64,000 bases of DNA from Auricularia sp. M13 (GCA_037042915.1 CM073197.1:4030001-4094000); one strand, 5' to 3'. Shown: positions 1-11,060, counted from the first letter of the stretch. Notes: generated by a model from the letters alone, not told the origin. Numbers and translations are program-made.

Positions 1-20
1 AGGTAAAGGGCCGTGGAAAC

Positions 21-2414
21 GTGTCAGCTGATGAGTCAGACAGGAGAGGCAGTTCGGAGGCCACGAGAGCTGACGTGGCAGGCAATCAGGGAGATCCAAC
101 ACAAGTGGCTCTTCCGGATTCACCACTCAGCGATCTCGCTCGTTCGTCGAATACACCGTCGAATCACGGTGCTCGAGAGGTGAGTGATGAAATTGAAATC
201 GATGATGCCCGTCATCGAACGGATGCCCGCGGGAATGCGGATGCCCACATAGATGTGGATGAGGCTCGGGAAGAGAATTCCCCGACGGTCAGTACCGCGC
301 GGTTGGTTAGCGCAGGTATAGGTATGGCCGAAGAGCACATAGAGGGCAGTGTAGCTCAACTGGAGCGCAGCCCGCGTCGCGATAGATCCGCCCGTACGAG
401 TGACGGGCTGGAGGGCGGGTCGGTTGAGAACAGCACAGAGCGCTCGCTGTATGCTACGCCCGCACCTGAGCCCGTAACGCCACGTAGGCGTTATAGCGTA
501 GGACCGGGAATACACAGTCCATTCACGCATGAGGAGGCTGTGGATGCCCTGAGAAGCGGGCTGCGACTTTGGATTCTGGGAACTCGGATTCGCGCGCAAA
601 CTCCCTTTGAAGCCATTGAGCACGCGACCGAGACACGAGCGCGATATGGACTACCTGTTCGAACTCCAGTTACACCTCCAGCGTCAGTCGCAACAGCTCC
701 GAGCGAGGAGCTTAGTCCTGGATGGGTGACACAGCGAACAATTGCTGAGTTACCTCCTGTGACAAACGAGAACTCGGGAACGGCTAGCGCAACGGTTGTG
801 GAGGATTTAGAGACAACTGAGAAGGTTGACTCGTTCTGGGATTACGGGAAGATCAAGGACTGGTCGGCAGAGTTCGATTCGGACTCTTCGTCTGACTGGG
901 AAACGATGACCACGTCAACCCAGCTCGAGTATACGGATGCTGGGCGATCTTTGACGCCACTGGATGAGCTACCGCAATCCAGTCCACCTCGTCTGCCGCG
1001 CACTGTCGAGTTCGAGTTGGGGTCGGTAAAACGAGAGCCTGACGAGACCCTGATACGCGAGCACGCGCTCAAGACGCCGGTGAAGGGTATACCGATCTGG
1101 GGGTCGAGTACCGCGAGTAACAGCCGTGCGGTAATGACGAACAAAGCACTGCCGGGAGCGGTGCCAGTGCGCGCAGTCACTATTTCTAAGACCAAGGTAA
1201 AACGGGCGCGATCCAGATCCAAGTCGAAGTCGCGGAAAGCGACCAAAGATAAGGGCAAGGAAAGGGCTAAGACGCCCGAGCGAACACCATCCCCAGTGGC
1301 TGGACCGTCGACAGTACTCGAGAAAGAGACGGCGGTGCCGGTGGTGTTAGATCCAGGCGGTGACCATTCAGACGGCAGTACCGAGTCCAGCAAAAGTTCC
1401 AGAGCTCATAGACATAGCCATAAGCATCGTTCTCAGACCCAGGACCGGTCAAGTCGCCGCAGAAGCTCCCAACAGCAGTCCAGACCCATTACTCGAGCGG
1501 ATATCCCGTTGAGAGATCCCGCGGACAAGCTCAATAGACACAGCAAGCGCGCGCATACCGAGCGCGATGTACCACCTGGAGGATTATATTCGCGACGGTT
1601 GAATACACCTGGACCTGAAGAAAGAGTGCGCCGACGTAAGACGGTCGACACCGAGCCTTCGGACGATGGAAGTGGCAGTGACAGTGGCGGAACAAGTTCA
1701 TTCTCCGGTTCCGACTCGTCGAGCTCTAGTGGTAGAGAATATGGATCGTCCAGTGATGATCCTGGATCCTCTGGTAGCAGCAGTGAATCTGAGAACTCGA
1801 ATGAACTTCCTGATGAAGAAGAGTTGGAACGCCGGAAGCGTCGCGGCCGCACTGCACTTTGTAAAATGAAGATGGAAACGCCCAAGTACGACGGCAAAGC
1901 CGATTTGGATATTTTCGAAGCCTGGATATTCAAGTATGATACGTATTGCAGAGCTAAAGAACTGTATGGTTCATATGCTGTTGAAGCAATGGCCTACGCA
2001 CTCGAGGGAGAAGCGATGGCTTGGTATATGCGGCATGTTGCTCTAACCAAGCTAAAGAAATGGACAGTAGACCGAGTATACCGAAAACTGTACGAGCATT
2101 GCTTTCCCGTGCAGTTTCGTGATGATCTCCGCCGGAAGTTGCTTAAATCGAAGCAGAAAGGACGGGCAGTCAAGGACTATGCAAAGGACATCGAGAACCT
2201 CGCCGTACGTTATGCTGAGATTGATGGTTACACACGAAAGCGTATATTCTGGGATGGTGTCGATAATTATATTCGGATGTTTTGGCTCGAGAAGGGCCGC
2301 AGCGTGGATCGTGATAGTTATCGCACCTTGGTGCATTATGCTCAACGGGCAGAACTGCGCGAGCTGGAACGGAGACGAGGAGAAAGGGCCCAGCGGGAGG
2401 AGCCTGCTGAGTGA
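21..2414 (+). CDS. Retrotransposon Gag polyprotein
   Basis: A 797-residue frame at the left of the element. The first ~620 residues are low-complexity, rich in Ser, Glu, Arg and Pro, with RS-rich stretches around residues 395-420 and 460-480 and a Ser/Gly/Asp tract around 550-600. The last ~170 residues are the capsid-like Gag domain of fungal gypsy elements, recognisable from the YDGKADLDIFEAWIFKYD start and an alpha-helical remainder ending in charged residues. The CCHC zinc knuckle is not here; it begins the next frame. The long disordered N-terminus is unusual in length for the family. Assigned from family resemblance and from position directly before pol. Confidence 0.85.
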   Translation: MSADESDRRGSSEATRADVAGNQGDPTQVALPDSPLSDLARSSNTPSNHGAREVSDEIEIDDARHRTDARGNADAHIDVDEAREENSPTVSTARLVSAGIGMAEEHIEGSVAQLERSPRRDRSARTSDGLEGGSVENSTERSLYATPAPEPVTPRRRYSVGPGIHSPFTHEEAVDALRSGLRLWILGTRIRAQTPFEAIEHATETRARYGLPVRTPVTPPASVATAPSEELSPGWVTQRTIAELPPVTNENSGTASATVVEDLETTEKVDSFWDYGKIKDWSAEFDSDSSSDWETMTTSTQLEYTDAGRSLTPLDELPQSSPPRLPRTVEFELGSVKREPDETLIREHALKTPVKGIPIWGSSTASNSRAVMTNKALPGAVPVRAVTISKTKVKRARSRSKSKSRKATKDKGKERAKTPERTPSPVAGPSTVLEKETAVPVVLDPGGDHSDGSTESSKSSRAHRHSHKHRSQTQDRSSRRRSSQQQSRPITRADIPLRDPADKLNRHSKRAHTERDVPPGGLYSRRLNTPGPEERVRRRKTVDTEPSDDGSGSDSGGTSSFSGSDSSSSSGREYGSSSDDPGSSGSSSESENSNELPDEEELERRKRRGRTALCKMKMETPKYDGKADLDIFEAWIFKYDTYCRAKELYGSYAVEAMAYALEGEAMAWYMRHVALTKLKKWTVDRVYRKLYEHCFPVQFRDDLRRKLLKSKQKGRAVKDYAKDIENLAVRYAEIDGYTRKRIFWDGVDNYIRMFWLEKGRSVDRDSYRTLVHYAQRAELRELERRRGERAQREEPAE

Positions 2415-2549
2415 CCCAGTCGTGAGAAACCGGGGAGCGATTCCCGCAAACGGGCAGGACCCCGGACACGCTTCCGGAGTCGGCCCAAGGAGTCACATGA
2501 GACCCACGCCGGTCAATCCCGAAGTGCGGGGAACGCGTCTGTTCACGCG

Positions 2550-5500
2550 ATGGGTGTCAATCGTCGTGATAAGCCCAAACGCGGAGCCGGTGGAGAGCGT
2601 GGTCGTCAATCATCTCGATTGACACCAGAAGAATATGCCGAGCACCGAGCCAAGAAACTGTGTTTTACGTGTCACCAACCCAACCACGACGCCAGATCGT
2701 GTCCATTGAATAGAGAGGCCGAACCACGAGGTGCAAGAATTGCGGCAGTTGTGCCGAGTCGTAATCCAACGGTTGGGGACTCTGATAAACCCCGGGTTCG
2801 ACGCAAGAATCGCCCAGTGCCCGCGAGACTCGTGCGGCTCATGATGGCGATGCCCTCTGCCAACATCCCCATCTTCGACATCTCTCGAGCCAGCTCTGAG
2901 ACCATCACCTTGCTCATTAGGGCCGCGTTCGCCGATTGGCACCACGAGGGAACCGCGCGTCGCGCCGGCTACGACTCGCCGCTCGACCGTTGGTCGGTTG
3001 CCAGTCACGAGGCCCCGCAGGGCGAGTTCGTACCACTCGACACGTGGAACGTCTGGGATGAGCTGCATCACGGCTCTTATCTCATCCGCCGCGACGAGCT
3101 GGTGGTCGGACAGAGCGGTCTCGATGTGACGTCCTTCCTGCTGGCCGGACTTTCAATCCATCCCTCCGACGCCCACCGCGTCTTCGTAGCCAACCTTACA
3201 CCACTTCCGTGGGTGGACGACAGCGTGCCATACGAACAGGCGCACACCCTCATTCGCGGCTCCTTCCACCTCGTCACCGATTATGTCCACGCGCATTGGC
3301 TCGGACTGTCGCAGAGCGAGCGCTGGGTTGTCCAGTGCGATGCAATCGACATCTGGGTTCTGGACATCGCAACCAATCGCTGCTACCAGACGTCCGTCGA
3401 GCTACTGCGTAACGGGATTACGTTGTACGAGGTGCTCAAGTCGCCTGAATTCTTTAATAAGACGGGCGCGCTGGTGCGCAACAAAAGTTATCGTGGACCT
3501 GGAGATGACTCCCTCTACAGGTGCGCACCCATCTTCTCGCGTCAGCGCCTCAGCCCGGAGCTAACTGGCTCGTGCCAGACTCCCCTCCGCCTGAGCGCTA
3601 TCGTGCGATCGCTAGGCACTACGGTTGGAAACATCGGCAATCGGTTTTGCGCTTTGAGGACGACTACTTCCTATACCAGCACTCTTCCTTCCTTCAATCT
3701 CCTGAAAGGTCTCCTGGGCGTCGCTGCCACTACCTTGGACCCGACCTCGATGCTGCGGCTGCCGCTCTTCAGCTCTGGCTGGCGGATGGCGCTGTCCGCG
3801 CCGAGTACTCGGTTCCTGTGGAGCGCGGCGGTACACCCGTTCCAGCGGATCCGGTGCGGGCTAACAGCGATTCTCCCCCGCCTCTACTTTCCGTTTCAGA
3901 TTCCTCCGCATCTCAAGCTGGATCTGATGCGCGCGTCCCCGTCGGGGAAACGACTCAGATGCCCTACAAGATCTACTACAGCCAGCAAGAGTTCATCGAC
4001 GACATCATTGGCCAAGAAGCATCTTCGGACGCCGCTAGTAGCGTCGGCACGATCTCGCGCTGGACTTGGGCGGGCGAGCCTGCCTGCATTCGCAGCGGGC
4101 CCGGCGAGATCGGCACCCCTGCCGAAGAGACTTACGCGGCTTCTATCTGATGAGCGCGTCGATCACCCAACGCGGGTAGCTATGCGTGTAAAGAACGAGT
4201 CGAGAATGTTACCTATGCCTGTCGCTGTATCAGTTCTGATTAACGGCCAGGAATGTTCAGCCTTGATTGATTCTGGTTCCCTCACGGATTTCATGTCCAC
4301 GACCTTAGCGGATCAACTGAAGATCCCGCTGAGACGTAAGCGTGAACCGTTGGAGCTACAATTGGCAATTATCGGATCCCATTCAAAGGTACACGTGGAA
4401 TGTGATACTCGGTTTGAGTATCAAGGAATTAATGAGGTCCGAACTTGGGACGTAGCCAACGTCGATACGTATGACATTGTATTGGGAACACCGTTTATCT
4501 ATCAGCACTCTGTGATGATCGGACTCAATCCCACACGAGTATACATCGGGTCAAGGAAATCATTACCTCTGGAAGGGAAATCTATGTTGGTACTCCGTTC
4601 AGGATTGACCATGGTCGAACAGCTAGACATAGATGAGATGCGTCAGCAAATACATCGGGAAGCAAGTGATCTATTTTTATCGGCGGCCAATACCCCGTTA
4701 CCACCATTGCGAGCCATCAACCACGAAATACCCTTGAAGGATGAAAATAAAACTTATCCTTATAGGCAGTCTTTGTGCCCAGAGCCATGCAGGAAGCAAT
4801 GGATAGAGAAAAAGACGGCCTATTTGAATACTGGCAGATGGAAATACTCCGCGGGCGGAAACTGTTGCCCGCTCATGATCATTCCGAAGCCGAAAACCAA
4901 AGAAGGTGAATTGAGAATACGGACCGTCATAGATACTCGGCCACGAAACGCGAACACCATCAAGGTGGCGGCCCCTTTACCCGATATAGAAGAGATTCTC
5001 AGGGCCGTTGTCAAACGGAAGTATCGAAGTTTGATCGACGGAACGGATGCATATGAGCAAATTCGGGTGAAGCCTGAACACGTACCACGTACGTTGTTCA
5101 ATACTCCAGATGGAACTATGGTCAGCTTGGTCATGCAAATTGGGGATTGCAATGCGCCAGCTACCTACCAAACCTTGATGAATCATATCTTTGCTCCGTA
5201 TATCGGTGTGTTCATGGCCGTGTATTTGGATGACATCATCGTTTATTCGGACACCGCTGAGGAACATCTCAATCACCTCCGCACTATTCTTGATGTCTTG
5301 AGGAAAGAGAAATTTTACCTCAATCCCAAGAAGATGCAGTTATTTGCTGAAGAGCTCGACATTCTGGGTCACGTTATTGACGATCGCGGGATCAAGATGG
5401 ATCCGCGGAAGGTCGAAAGCGTGATTGCTTGGCCAGCGCCTACGAGTAAGGGAGCGCTTATGTCATTCCTCGGTTCGGTGGGGTTTTTGGCACCGAACTG

Positions 5501-8500
5501 CAAGGGAATCCGGATACCGATGGGGGTGCTCTCAGGCTTAACAGGCAGCACCAAAACGTTCAAGTGGACACCTACAACACAAAGAGCGTTTGACGAAGTG
5601 AAGCGAATTGTTCACGAATACCGGGATCGCCGACGGCATGCTCTCGACTACACGATGAAAGCTGGCGCGATCAATCTGGTCATTGATGCCTCATTAACTG
5701 GAGCTAGCGGATATATTTGCCAAGGGGATGACTTGAAAACCGCAAAAGTTATTACCTTTTGGAGCGGAAAATTCAATAGCGCACAACGGAATTATGCGAC
5801 TCACGAAAGGGAGTTGCTTGCGATAGTTGAATCACTGAAACGTTTTCGCTCACTACTGTTTGGTACGAAGTTTCGCATCTGCACGGATAACAAGAGCTTG
5901 GTTAGCTTCATGCAACAATCGGAAATGTCGCATCGGCAAGCACGCTGGTACGAGCTGATCAGCTCGTTTGATTTCAGCATCGAATACATCCCCGGGCCCG
6001 AGAATGTGCTCGCAGACGGGTTATCACGGATCTACGAGCGAGATCAAAAGGGAACCGTAAGGGATCAGGTTGAGTATGTACAAGAGAAACGGCATATACC
6101 ACCACCAGTTAGCGAGGACGAGACACCTCTGTCTAGCCAAGTATTCGTCGGACGGGCGGTGCTGATGAACGTGATGGCCGCACGTACTTTACGATCTCGT
6201 AAGACAATCCGGCAAGCCGAGATTTACGTAGCCAGTAGTTCGGCAAGCGACTCGGAGGGCGAAAACAGGATCATTCGCCGGTCGGCGCGTCTGAAGGGCG
6301 AGACCGCTCCGCCAGCACCAGAATTGCGTCTGAGACGTCCCAATCGGGTTACGGCCAGGACCGAAACGTCCACCGCGCAATCTGACTTGGAGGGCGAGGT
6401 GGTCACAAGGTCAGAGCCGCGTGGAGTGCTGGTCGAAAAGGGGTCAATGCCAGATGGAGAAAATGGCGGAACAACGGAAGCTGCGCAACGCACGATCGGT
6501 GGACCATCTGAGCAATCTGTGGCTGAATCGGGAGACAAGAGTTCCAACACTCGTCAACCCCAATCCGCCACTAAAAGTCAGCTTGAGAGTGAACAAACCG
6601 ACGATGTGCAAGAAGGCTTACCGGAACGGTCAGCAAACGATTCTATCGCGTACATCGCCGCGGAAAAGCCAGGGTTAGCCAAAATCATCGCTCAGAGCGT
6701 ACCGGAAATTGTACTAGAGCGCGATCTGGCGGGTCGATATGATCATGACAAGATGTTCCAGAAAATTTTGAAAGAACCGGCGGCGTACCGGAACTTCCGG
6801 GTGGAGGGCGAGGCAGGGCACCAACTTATTTTTCTGATTAGTGAACCTGGGCCTTTGCTGTGTATACCCGAAGTTACGGTTCGTGGCGTAAGAATTCGTG
6901 AGCATCTGATCGAGCAAGCACACTCGCTATTGGCACACCTTGGTGCCGAGAAGACTTTGACGTACCTGCGCAACGAGGTCTGGTGGAAAGAGATGACGAG
7001 AGACGTCAAGGATTACGTAGCGTCCTGTCAGACGTGTCAGACGACCAAGGATCGCACACAGCGCGTGTTTGGACAGCTGAGACCGTTGCCGGTACCCCGG
7101 AGACCATGGCAGGTGATTGGAATAGATTTCGTGGGACCACTGCCTAAATCACGTTTGAAGCATGCCTGGTATGACAGAATCTGTACTATTATTGACTTGT
7201 TCACAGCTATGGTTCACCTAGTACCAGTTCGAACTACGTACAAAGCCGCGGATATTGCGGAAGTCGTATTCGAGGCAGTTTACAAACTTCACGGCATGCC
7301 TGAAGCTATCGTTAGTGATCGGGATACGTTGTTTACCAGTTTGTTCTGGCAGCGACTCACCGAGCTCACCGGTACTCAACTGCGAATGTCGACGTCCTAT
7401 CATCCACAAACGGACGGTGCGACAGAAAGAGCAAACCGTACCCTGGGACAGATGATTAGGCAACGTGTGGCGACGGACCAGAAGAACTGGGCCGAGAAAC
7501 TCGCCTCGATTGAGTTCGCAATGAATAGCGCTACTAGCGCTACAACGGGGTTTAGTCCATTTTACCTGAACTACGGTCAGCATCCGCGAAGCGTGACCTG
7601 GGATCGGGACAGCGAATATCCCGGCGTCCAGAGGTTTATTGAGAGCACCCGTGAGGCGGCGATGGCGGCCCATGATGCCATTATCGCAGCACGAGTTTCG
7701 CAAACATACCATGCCAATAAACTGCGCCGGGATGCACCGTTCGAGAAGGGCCACTGGGTGTATCTGGATACCAAGAACCTTAGTATTCCGAAATACCACG
7801 CGCGGAAGCTCGTACCAAAATTTATTGGGCCATTTTTGATAACCAGAGTCACTGAACCTGGTAACGCGTACGAGCTGGAATTGCCGCGAGACATGAGGAA
7901 GCGCGGGATCCATCCGGTGTTCCACGCGGACCTGCTGCGCATGCACGTACCTAGCGATGACTCGCGGTTCCCAAATCGGAACTGGCAAGATGTTGTACTG
8001 TTACCCTATGAAAACAAACGCAAAGTTGCGGCTGAAATCGTTGGGATAATGGGAAAAGGACACGACTCACTTATTGCCGTTAAGTGGGGGGATGGGACCG
8101 TCACGCAAGAAAAGGCGTCCGATGTGGCGCACTTGCAGATATTCATTGACTACTGCGAAGCGCATGGAATCAACATGCGGCAACGGTTCGGAATTGAACA
8201 GGACACGGTACCGCAAAACCGTGCGGTACGGTTAGGCATGACTATGGTTCGAATGGGAATGCATGAGACGTGGCCGATCCTGCAAGAACGTGTTCAGAAA
8301 TCGCGGAACCAGTTGGCAGAATGGAAATATAAAAGGACGCACCCAGTTCGTGGAGATTCCTCATCGCACTTTCGAGTGCCTTCATGGACATCCTGGCGAC
8401 GCAGACGGTCAACATTCGCATCGTTCTCAATGCCGCATATCCGCCCACCCGGTTTCAGCGAGGAGGAGCACTACCTGTGCATCCGATGGGCGACTATAGC

Positions 8501-9551
8501 CCGCCACGCCCTGCTCGGACTACGTCCTCCCTCGACGACTCCGGCTCCAGCTCGGTATCGCGAATGGCAGGCGGTCAACCCGAGTTGCGAGGAGCAGGAC
8601 CGCGCTACGACGCTCATGCGCGAGATGGCCGAGGAGGACCACGAGCTCCAGCGCGCGCCGCGTCACTACGGACTGACAGCCGCCGCGCCTCCCGCTCCTC
8701 CGGGAACGTCCGCGTCGAACGACACCATTCGACTGTTCCTGGAGCACGCGGAGCGACTGCAGGAAACGCAGGCAGCGAGCGTGGTGAGGCCGACCAGACC
8801 CATGGAGGGACGCCTCGCGTTCCGACGGCCAGCCCGTCGTCCCGAGTATCGTACATCGACTTCCCACAGCGTCCACCGCGCGCATCCTCACCAGAGACTC
8901 ATAGCCGCCGCCCGGCGCAGCAGGGGAGGATCGTGGCGCAGGCCCGAACGGCCAGCTCGCGGCTCGCCTGGAATCGCGCGGGCAATTGAGCAGCTGCTTG
9001 AGGACTGTATCGCTGCGTCCCGGGAGCGCTCTGCTACCCCTCAGTACGATCCTATGACGCTGCGCACAAGCCAGCCGATGGGCGAAGGAGGGAGCAGCGG
9101 TCTCGGAGGGAGCAGCGGTTTCGCAGATGGGGCGCCGCAGTCAGCAACGACGGGCGAGGATCTGAACCGCGTACTCACTACTGCGCGCGAGAATTTTGAG
9201 GAACTACAGGTCATCAAACCCGAAGATCTTCGCTCAGTGCGCGTTGGCAATCGCGACGTACTCGTCTACATGCCTGCGCAGTGGAACCAGCAGAACGTGA
9301 GCCACGTGCTGGCACCGTTTATGATGCCTACTCACGTCATTGGGGATCAGCCCGTTCCCGCTACCCTTCCGTCCGAGGATGTGGCGATGGAATTTGCAGG
9401 TACAGGCACGGAGGGCGCGCCAACTGACTCGCGCGTGCGCCAAGTAAGCGGACCGGAAACGGAGGACGCCGCGCGCTCGGTTACTGAAGGCATCTTCGGA
9501 ATCAACCTCGGAGGAATTGGACCGGGAAATATGGTTACGCTTGGCAGCTAG
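2550..9551 (+). CDS. Retrotransposon Pol polyprotein (PR-RT-RNaseH-IN)
   Basis: A 2,333-residue frame. Visible parts in order: CCHC zinc knuckle (CFTCHQPNHDARSC, ~residue 38), an unrecognised segment (~90-530), aspartic protease (ALIDSGSLTDF, ~560), reverse transcriptase with YLDDIIVYS (~890), RNase H (~1040-1170), integrase H2C2 zinc domain (~1450), D,D-35-E core with HPQTDGATERANRT (~1520-1650), and a chromo-like tail near 1830. The final ~400 residues, after the chromo-like part, are Arg/Pro/Ser-rich and unrecognised. Together with Gag it would supply replication and integration of the element. Confidence 0.88.
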   Translation: MGVNRRDKPKRGAGGERGRQSSRLTPEEYAEHRAKKLCFTCHQPNHDARSCPLNREAEPRGARIAAVVPSRNPTVGDSDKPRVRRKNRPVPARLVRLMMAMPSANIPIFDISRASSETITLLIRAAFADWHHEGTARRAGYDSPLDRWSVASHEAPQGEFVPLDTWNVWDELHHGSYLIRRDELVVGQSGLDVTSFLLAGLSIHPSDAHRVFVANLTPLPWVDDSVPYEQAHTLIRGSFHLVTDYVHAHWLGLSQSERWVVQCDAIDIWVLDIATNRCYQTSVELLRNGITLYEVLKSPEFFNKTGALVRNKSYRGPGDDSLYRCAPIFSRQRLSPELTGSCQTPLRLSAIVRSLGTTVGNIGNRFCALRTTTSYTSTLPSFNLLKGLLGVAATTLDPTSMLRLPLFSSGWRMALSAPSTRFLWSAAVHPFQRIRCGLTAILPRLYFPFQIPPHLKLDLMRASPSGKRLRCPTRSTTASKSSSTTSLAKKHLRTPLVASARSRAGLGRASLPAFAAGPARSAPLPKRLTRLLSDERVDHPTRVAMRVKNESRMLPMPVAVSVLINGQECSALIDSGSLTDFMSTTLADQLKIPLRRKREPLELQLAIIGSHSKVHVECDTRFEYQGINEVRTWDVANVDTYDIVLGTPFIYQHSVMIGLNPTRVYIGSRKSLPLEGKSMLVLRSGLTMVEQLDIDEMRQQIHREASDLFLSAANTPLPPLRAINHEIPLKDENKTYPYRQSLCPEPCRKQWIEKKTAYLNTGRWKYSAGGNCCPLMIIPKPKTKEGELRIRTVIDTRPRNANTIKVAAPLPDIEEILRAVVKRKYRSLIDGTDAYEQIRVKPEHVPRTLFNTPDGTMVSLVMQIGDCNAPATYQTLMNHIFAPYIGVFMAVYLDDIIVYSDTAEEHLNHLRTILDVLRKEKFYLNPKKMQLFAEELDILGHVIDDRGIKMDPRKVESVIAWPAPTSKGALMSFLGSVGFLAPNCKGIRIPMGVLSGLTGSTKTFKWTPTTQRAFDEVKRIVHEYRDRRRHALDYTMKAGAINLVIDASLTGASGYICQGDDLKTAKVITFWSGKFNSAQRNYATHERELLAIVESLKRFRSLLFGTKFRICTDNKSLVSFMQQSEMSHRQARWYELISSFDFSIEYIPGPENVLADGLSRIYERDQKGTVRDQVEYVQEKRHIPPPVSEDETPLSSQVFVGRAVLMNVMAARTLRSRKTIRQAEIYVASSSASDSEGENRIIRRSARLKGETAPPAPELRLRRPNRVTARTETSTAQSDLEGEVVTRSEPRGVLVEKGSMPDGENGGTTEAAQRTIGGPSEQSVAESGDKSSNTRQPQSATKSQLESEQTDDVQEGLPERSANDSIAYIAAEKPGLAKIIAQSVPEIVLERDLAGRYDHDKMFQKILKEPAAYRNFRVEGEAGHQLIFLISEPGPLLCIPEVTVRGVRIREHLIEQAHSLLAHLGAEKTLTYLRNEVWWKEMTRDVKDYVASCQTCQTTKDRTQRVFGQLRPLPVPRRPWQVIGIDFVGPLPKSRLKHAWYDRICTIIDLFTAMVHLVPVRTTYKAADIAEVVFEAVYKLHGMPEAIVSDRDTLFTSLFWQRLTELTGTQLRMSTSYHPQTDGATERANRTLGQMIRQRVATDQKNWAEKLASIEFAMNSATSATTGFSPFYLNYGQHPRSVTWDRDSEYPGVQRFIESTREAAMAAHDAIIAARVSQTYHANKLRRDAPFEKGHWVYLDTKNLSIPKYHARKLVPKFIGPFLITRVTEPGNAYELELPRDMRKRGIHPVFHADLLRMHVPSDDSRFPNRNWQDVVLLPYENKRKVAAEIVGIMGKGHDSLIAVKWGDGTVTQEKASDVAHLQIFIDYCEAHGINMRQRFGIEQDTVPQNRAVRLGMTMVRMGMHETWPILQERVQKSRNQLAEWKYKRTHPVRGDSSSHFRVPSWTSWRRRRSTFASFSMPHIRPPGFSEEEHYLCIRWATIARHALLGLRPPSTTPAPARYREWQAVNPSCEEQDRATTLMREMAEEDHELQRAPRHYGLTAAAPPAPPGTSASNDTIRLFLEHAERLQETQAASVVRPTRPMEGRLAFRRPARRPEYRTSTSHSVHRAHPHQRLIAAARRSRGGSWRRPERPARGSPGIARAIEQLLEDCIAASRERSATPQYDPMTLRTSQPMGEGGSSGLGGSSGFADGAPQSATTGEDLNRVLTTARENFEELQVIKPEDLRSVRVGNRDVLVYMPAQWNQQNVSHVLAPFMMPTHVIGDQPVPATLPSEDVAMEFAGTGTEGAPTDSRVRQVSGPETEDAARSVTEGIFGINLGGIGPGNMVTLGS

Positions 9552-10480
9552 GCGAACCGATACCCCGATTACTCCATCTTCCGTACAAGTTTTTATCTGT
9601 GGCGGCTTGCAGTACAAGCCGCGGAGGGCGTGTGTAAGGACCGTAGCTTCCTTGTACGGTCGCAGGCCTCCTATTCGCGCAGTCCCGACTTCTTGTATTT
9701 AGCTTTCTTTCTTACTGATACACATCCTGATAGTCGGGCAAAGAAGCACATGAGAGAATGAGTAAGCACTAACGTGGAGTTTGCAGCGCGTCGTGTAGCT
9801 ACGTGGTTTGCTTAGATAATGCAGAGAGAGCACATGTATTTAAAGGAGGCTCGTCTGAACGACGAGCCTCAGTCTTATATTACTGGAGCACTTGTGCCAC
9901 TCAGTTTCTACGAGTGATACGCGAGCCGGTAAACTTAAGATTCGAAGCGCAAGTCTAACTTACAAAGCTAAGACTTACATCAACGTGACCTAAAACAGTA
10001 TCCACTACAAGGCATACCTCCGCGATGCTCCGGTCCCATTTGCCCTCCCTAGTCACCCCTTCCTTACCCTTTTGACGGGCACTCTCATGATTCATTTAGC
10101 TCAACCGGAAGCTCAACACTACGGCATGCAAGGAAGATCTTCCTGCCTTCCAATCTTCTTACTCCCCACAGTGCATGGTCAACACAAATCCTTCTTCTGA
10201 GGTACTTAATGCTTCGAGAGAGCCTGGCTCCTCTACCGCTCTATCTATCCCCGCAAATTCAAAAGAGCGGCGAGCGTCACGGTCCCACTTTACACTACGG
10301 CAACGGCATTGAACGACTACCTCTAATTTCGGAAATCGGAAGCAGAACGGTGCAATGTTTCAGACAGCGGCAGCCACAGTCGTGGATGTGGCATGGCCAG
10401 GCCCATCGAACACACAACACGCAGCCAGTAACAAAGGGCAGGCAGCAGGGCAGAAACCTCCGGTTTAAGTACTTTGAACG
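9552..10480 (+). other. 3' untranslated DNA of the retrotransposon
   Basis: There is no coding frame of note between the pol stop and the LTR-like region. It holds a perfect 10-bp hairpin (9846-9855 with 9861-9870, 5-nt loop) and a second imperfect one near 9,640. Nothing else is recognisable. Confidence 0.5.
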
Positions 10481-11060
10481 AAAATGACGTCACAGACAGT
10501 CGTCATACGCAGCGCCGACAGCAAGAGCATGGCCCAAATGGCCAATCAAGTAGAATTTACCTGCTCAGATGTTAAAATCGACAGTGAGGACGCGGACAAA
10601 GCGGCAATGATGCGGACTTGACAGTGATGTCACGGTAATGATGCGGAGCTGTGGGGCATAACTCCAGCGTCATAACAGTAAATCCGACCGTCTGCGCGAG
10701 CTCTCCCGCGTCAGGGGAAATACGTCATTGCGCAGGAAAAGGGCGAGCAGAAAAGCAAGTGATAAAGCCTGGGTTTTGCAGCGTCATCGCTATGACACGG
10801 GCAGAGCTGCAGGTATAAAAGCCAGAGGAGCGTGAGGTGATTTCCCCGTCTCTAAAAGGAGATTGCATCCGGTTTTGACAGCTAAGGCAAGTTTTGGTAA
10901 CTATACGAATATATAGCGTAGTCGTTAGTACCTGTGAACATTTTAAATCCACGCGAAGTCGCCAGTTCGAATCCGCGTGCTCCTGTAGTTAACCAGCTGT
11001 CTTATGTATAGTAACGTGTGTAGATGCTAATGTAAGAGAGGTAAGTGAATAGGTATTTAG
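10480..11060 (+). repeat. LTR-like right end of the retrotransposon
   Basis: Follows the pol region. Contains short repeated TGATGCGGA/TGACAGTGATG-type words, a TATA box (TATAAAAG, 10814-10821) and a short downstream A/T-rich stretch, as expected of an LTR promoter. Candidate LTR starts are TGTCACGG (near 10,629) and TGTGGGGCATAAC (near 10,650). Without the left LTR the ends cannot be fixed, so this is placement by content only. Confidence 0.35.

Larger units (their letters stand above)
1..11060 (+). mobile_element. Ty3/gypsy LTR retrotransposon, right-hand part
   Basis: Gag and pol frames in the gypsy order protease, reverse transcriptase, RNase H, integrase, chromo-like tail identify a Ty3/gypsy (Metaviridae) element. 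The left end lies outside the window. The right end is only approximate and is placed in promoter-bearing LTR-like DNA around 10,480-11,060. Both coding regions are long and largely open, so the element looks near whole and fairly young, but no LTR pair is available here to date it. A segment of about 1.3 kb between zinc knuckle and protease and about 1.2 kb after the integrase are not standard gypsy domains. Confidence 0.9.

Noticed and set aside
9846-9870. Bacterial-type terminator
   Set aside because: The context is a eukaryotic retrotransposon; the hairpin lacks a U tract and has no such role here.
10945-10985. GTTCGAATCC, resembling the T-loop/B box of a tRNA
   Set aside because: The flanking bases do not form a T-stem or acceptor stem and no D or anticodon arm precedes it; it lies within LTR-like DNA.
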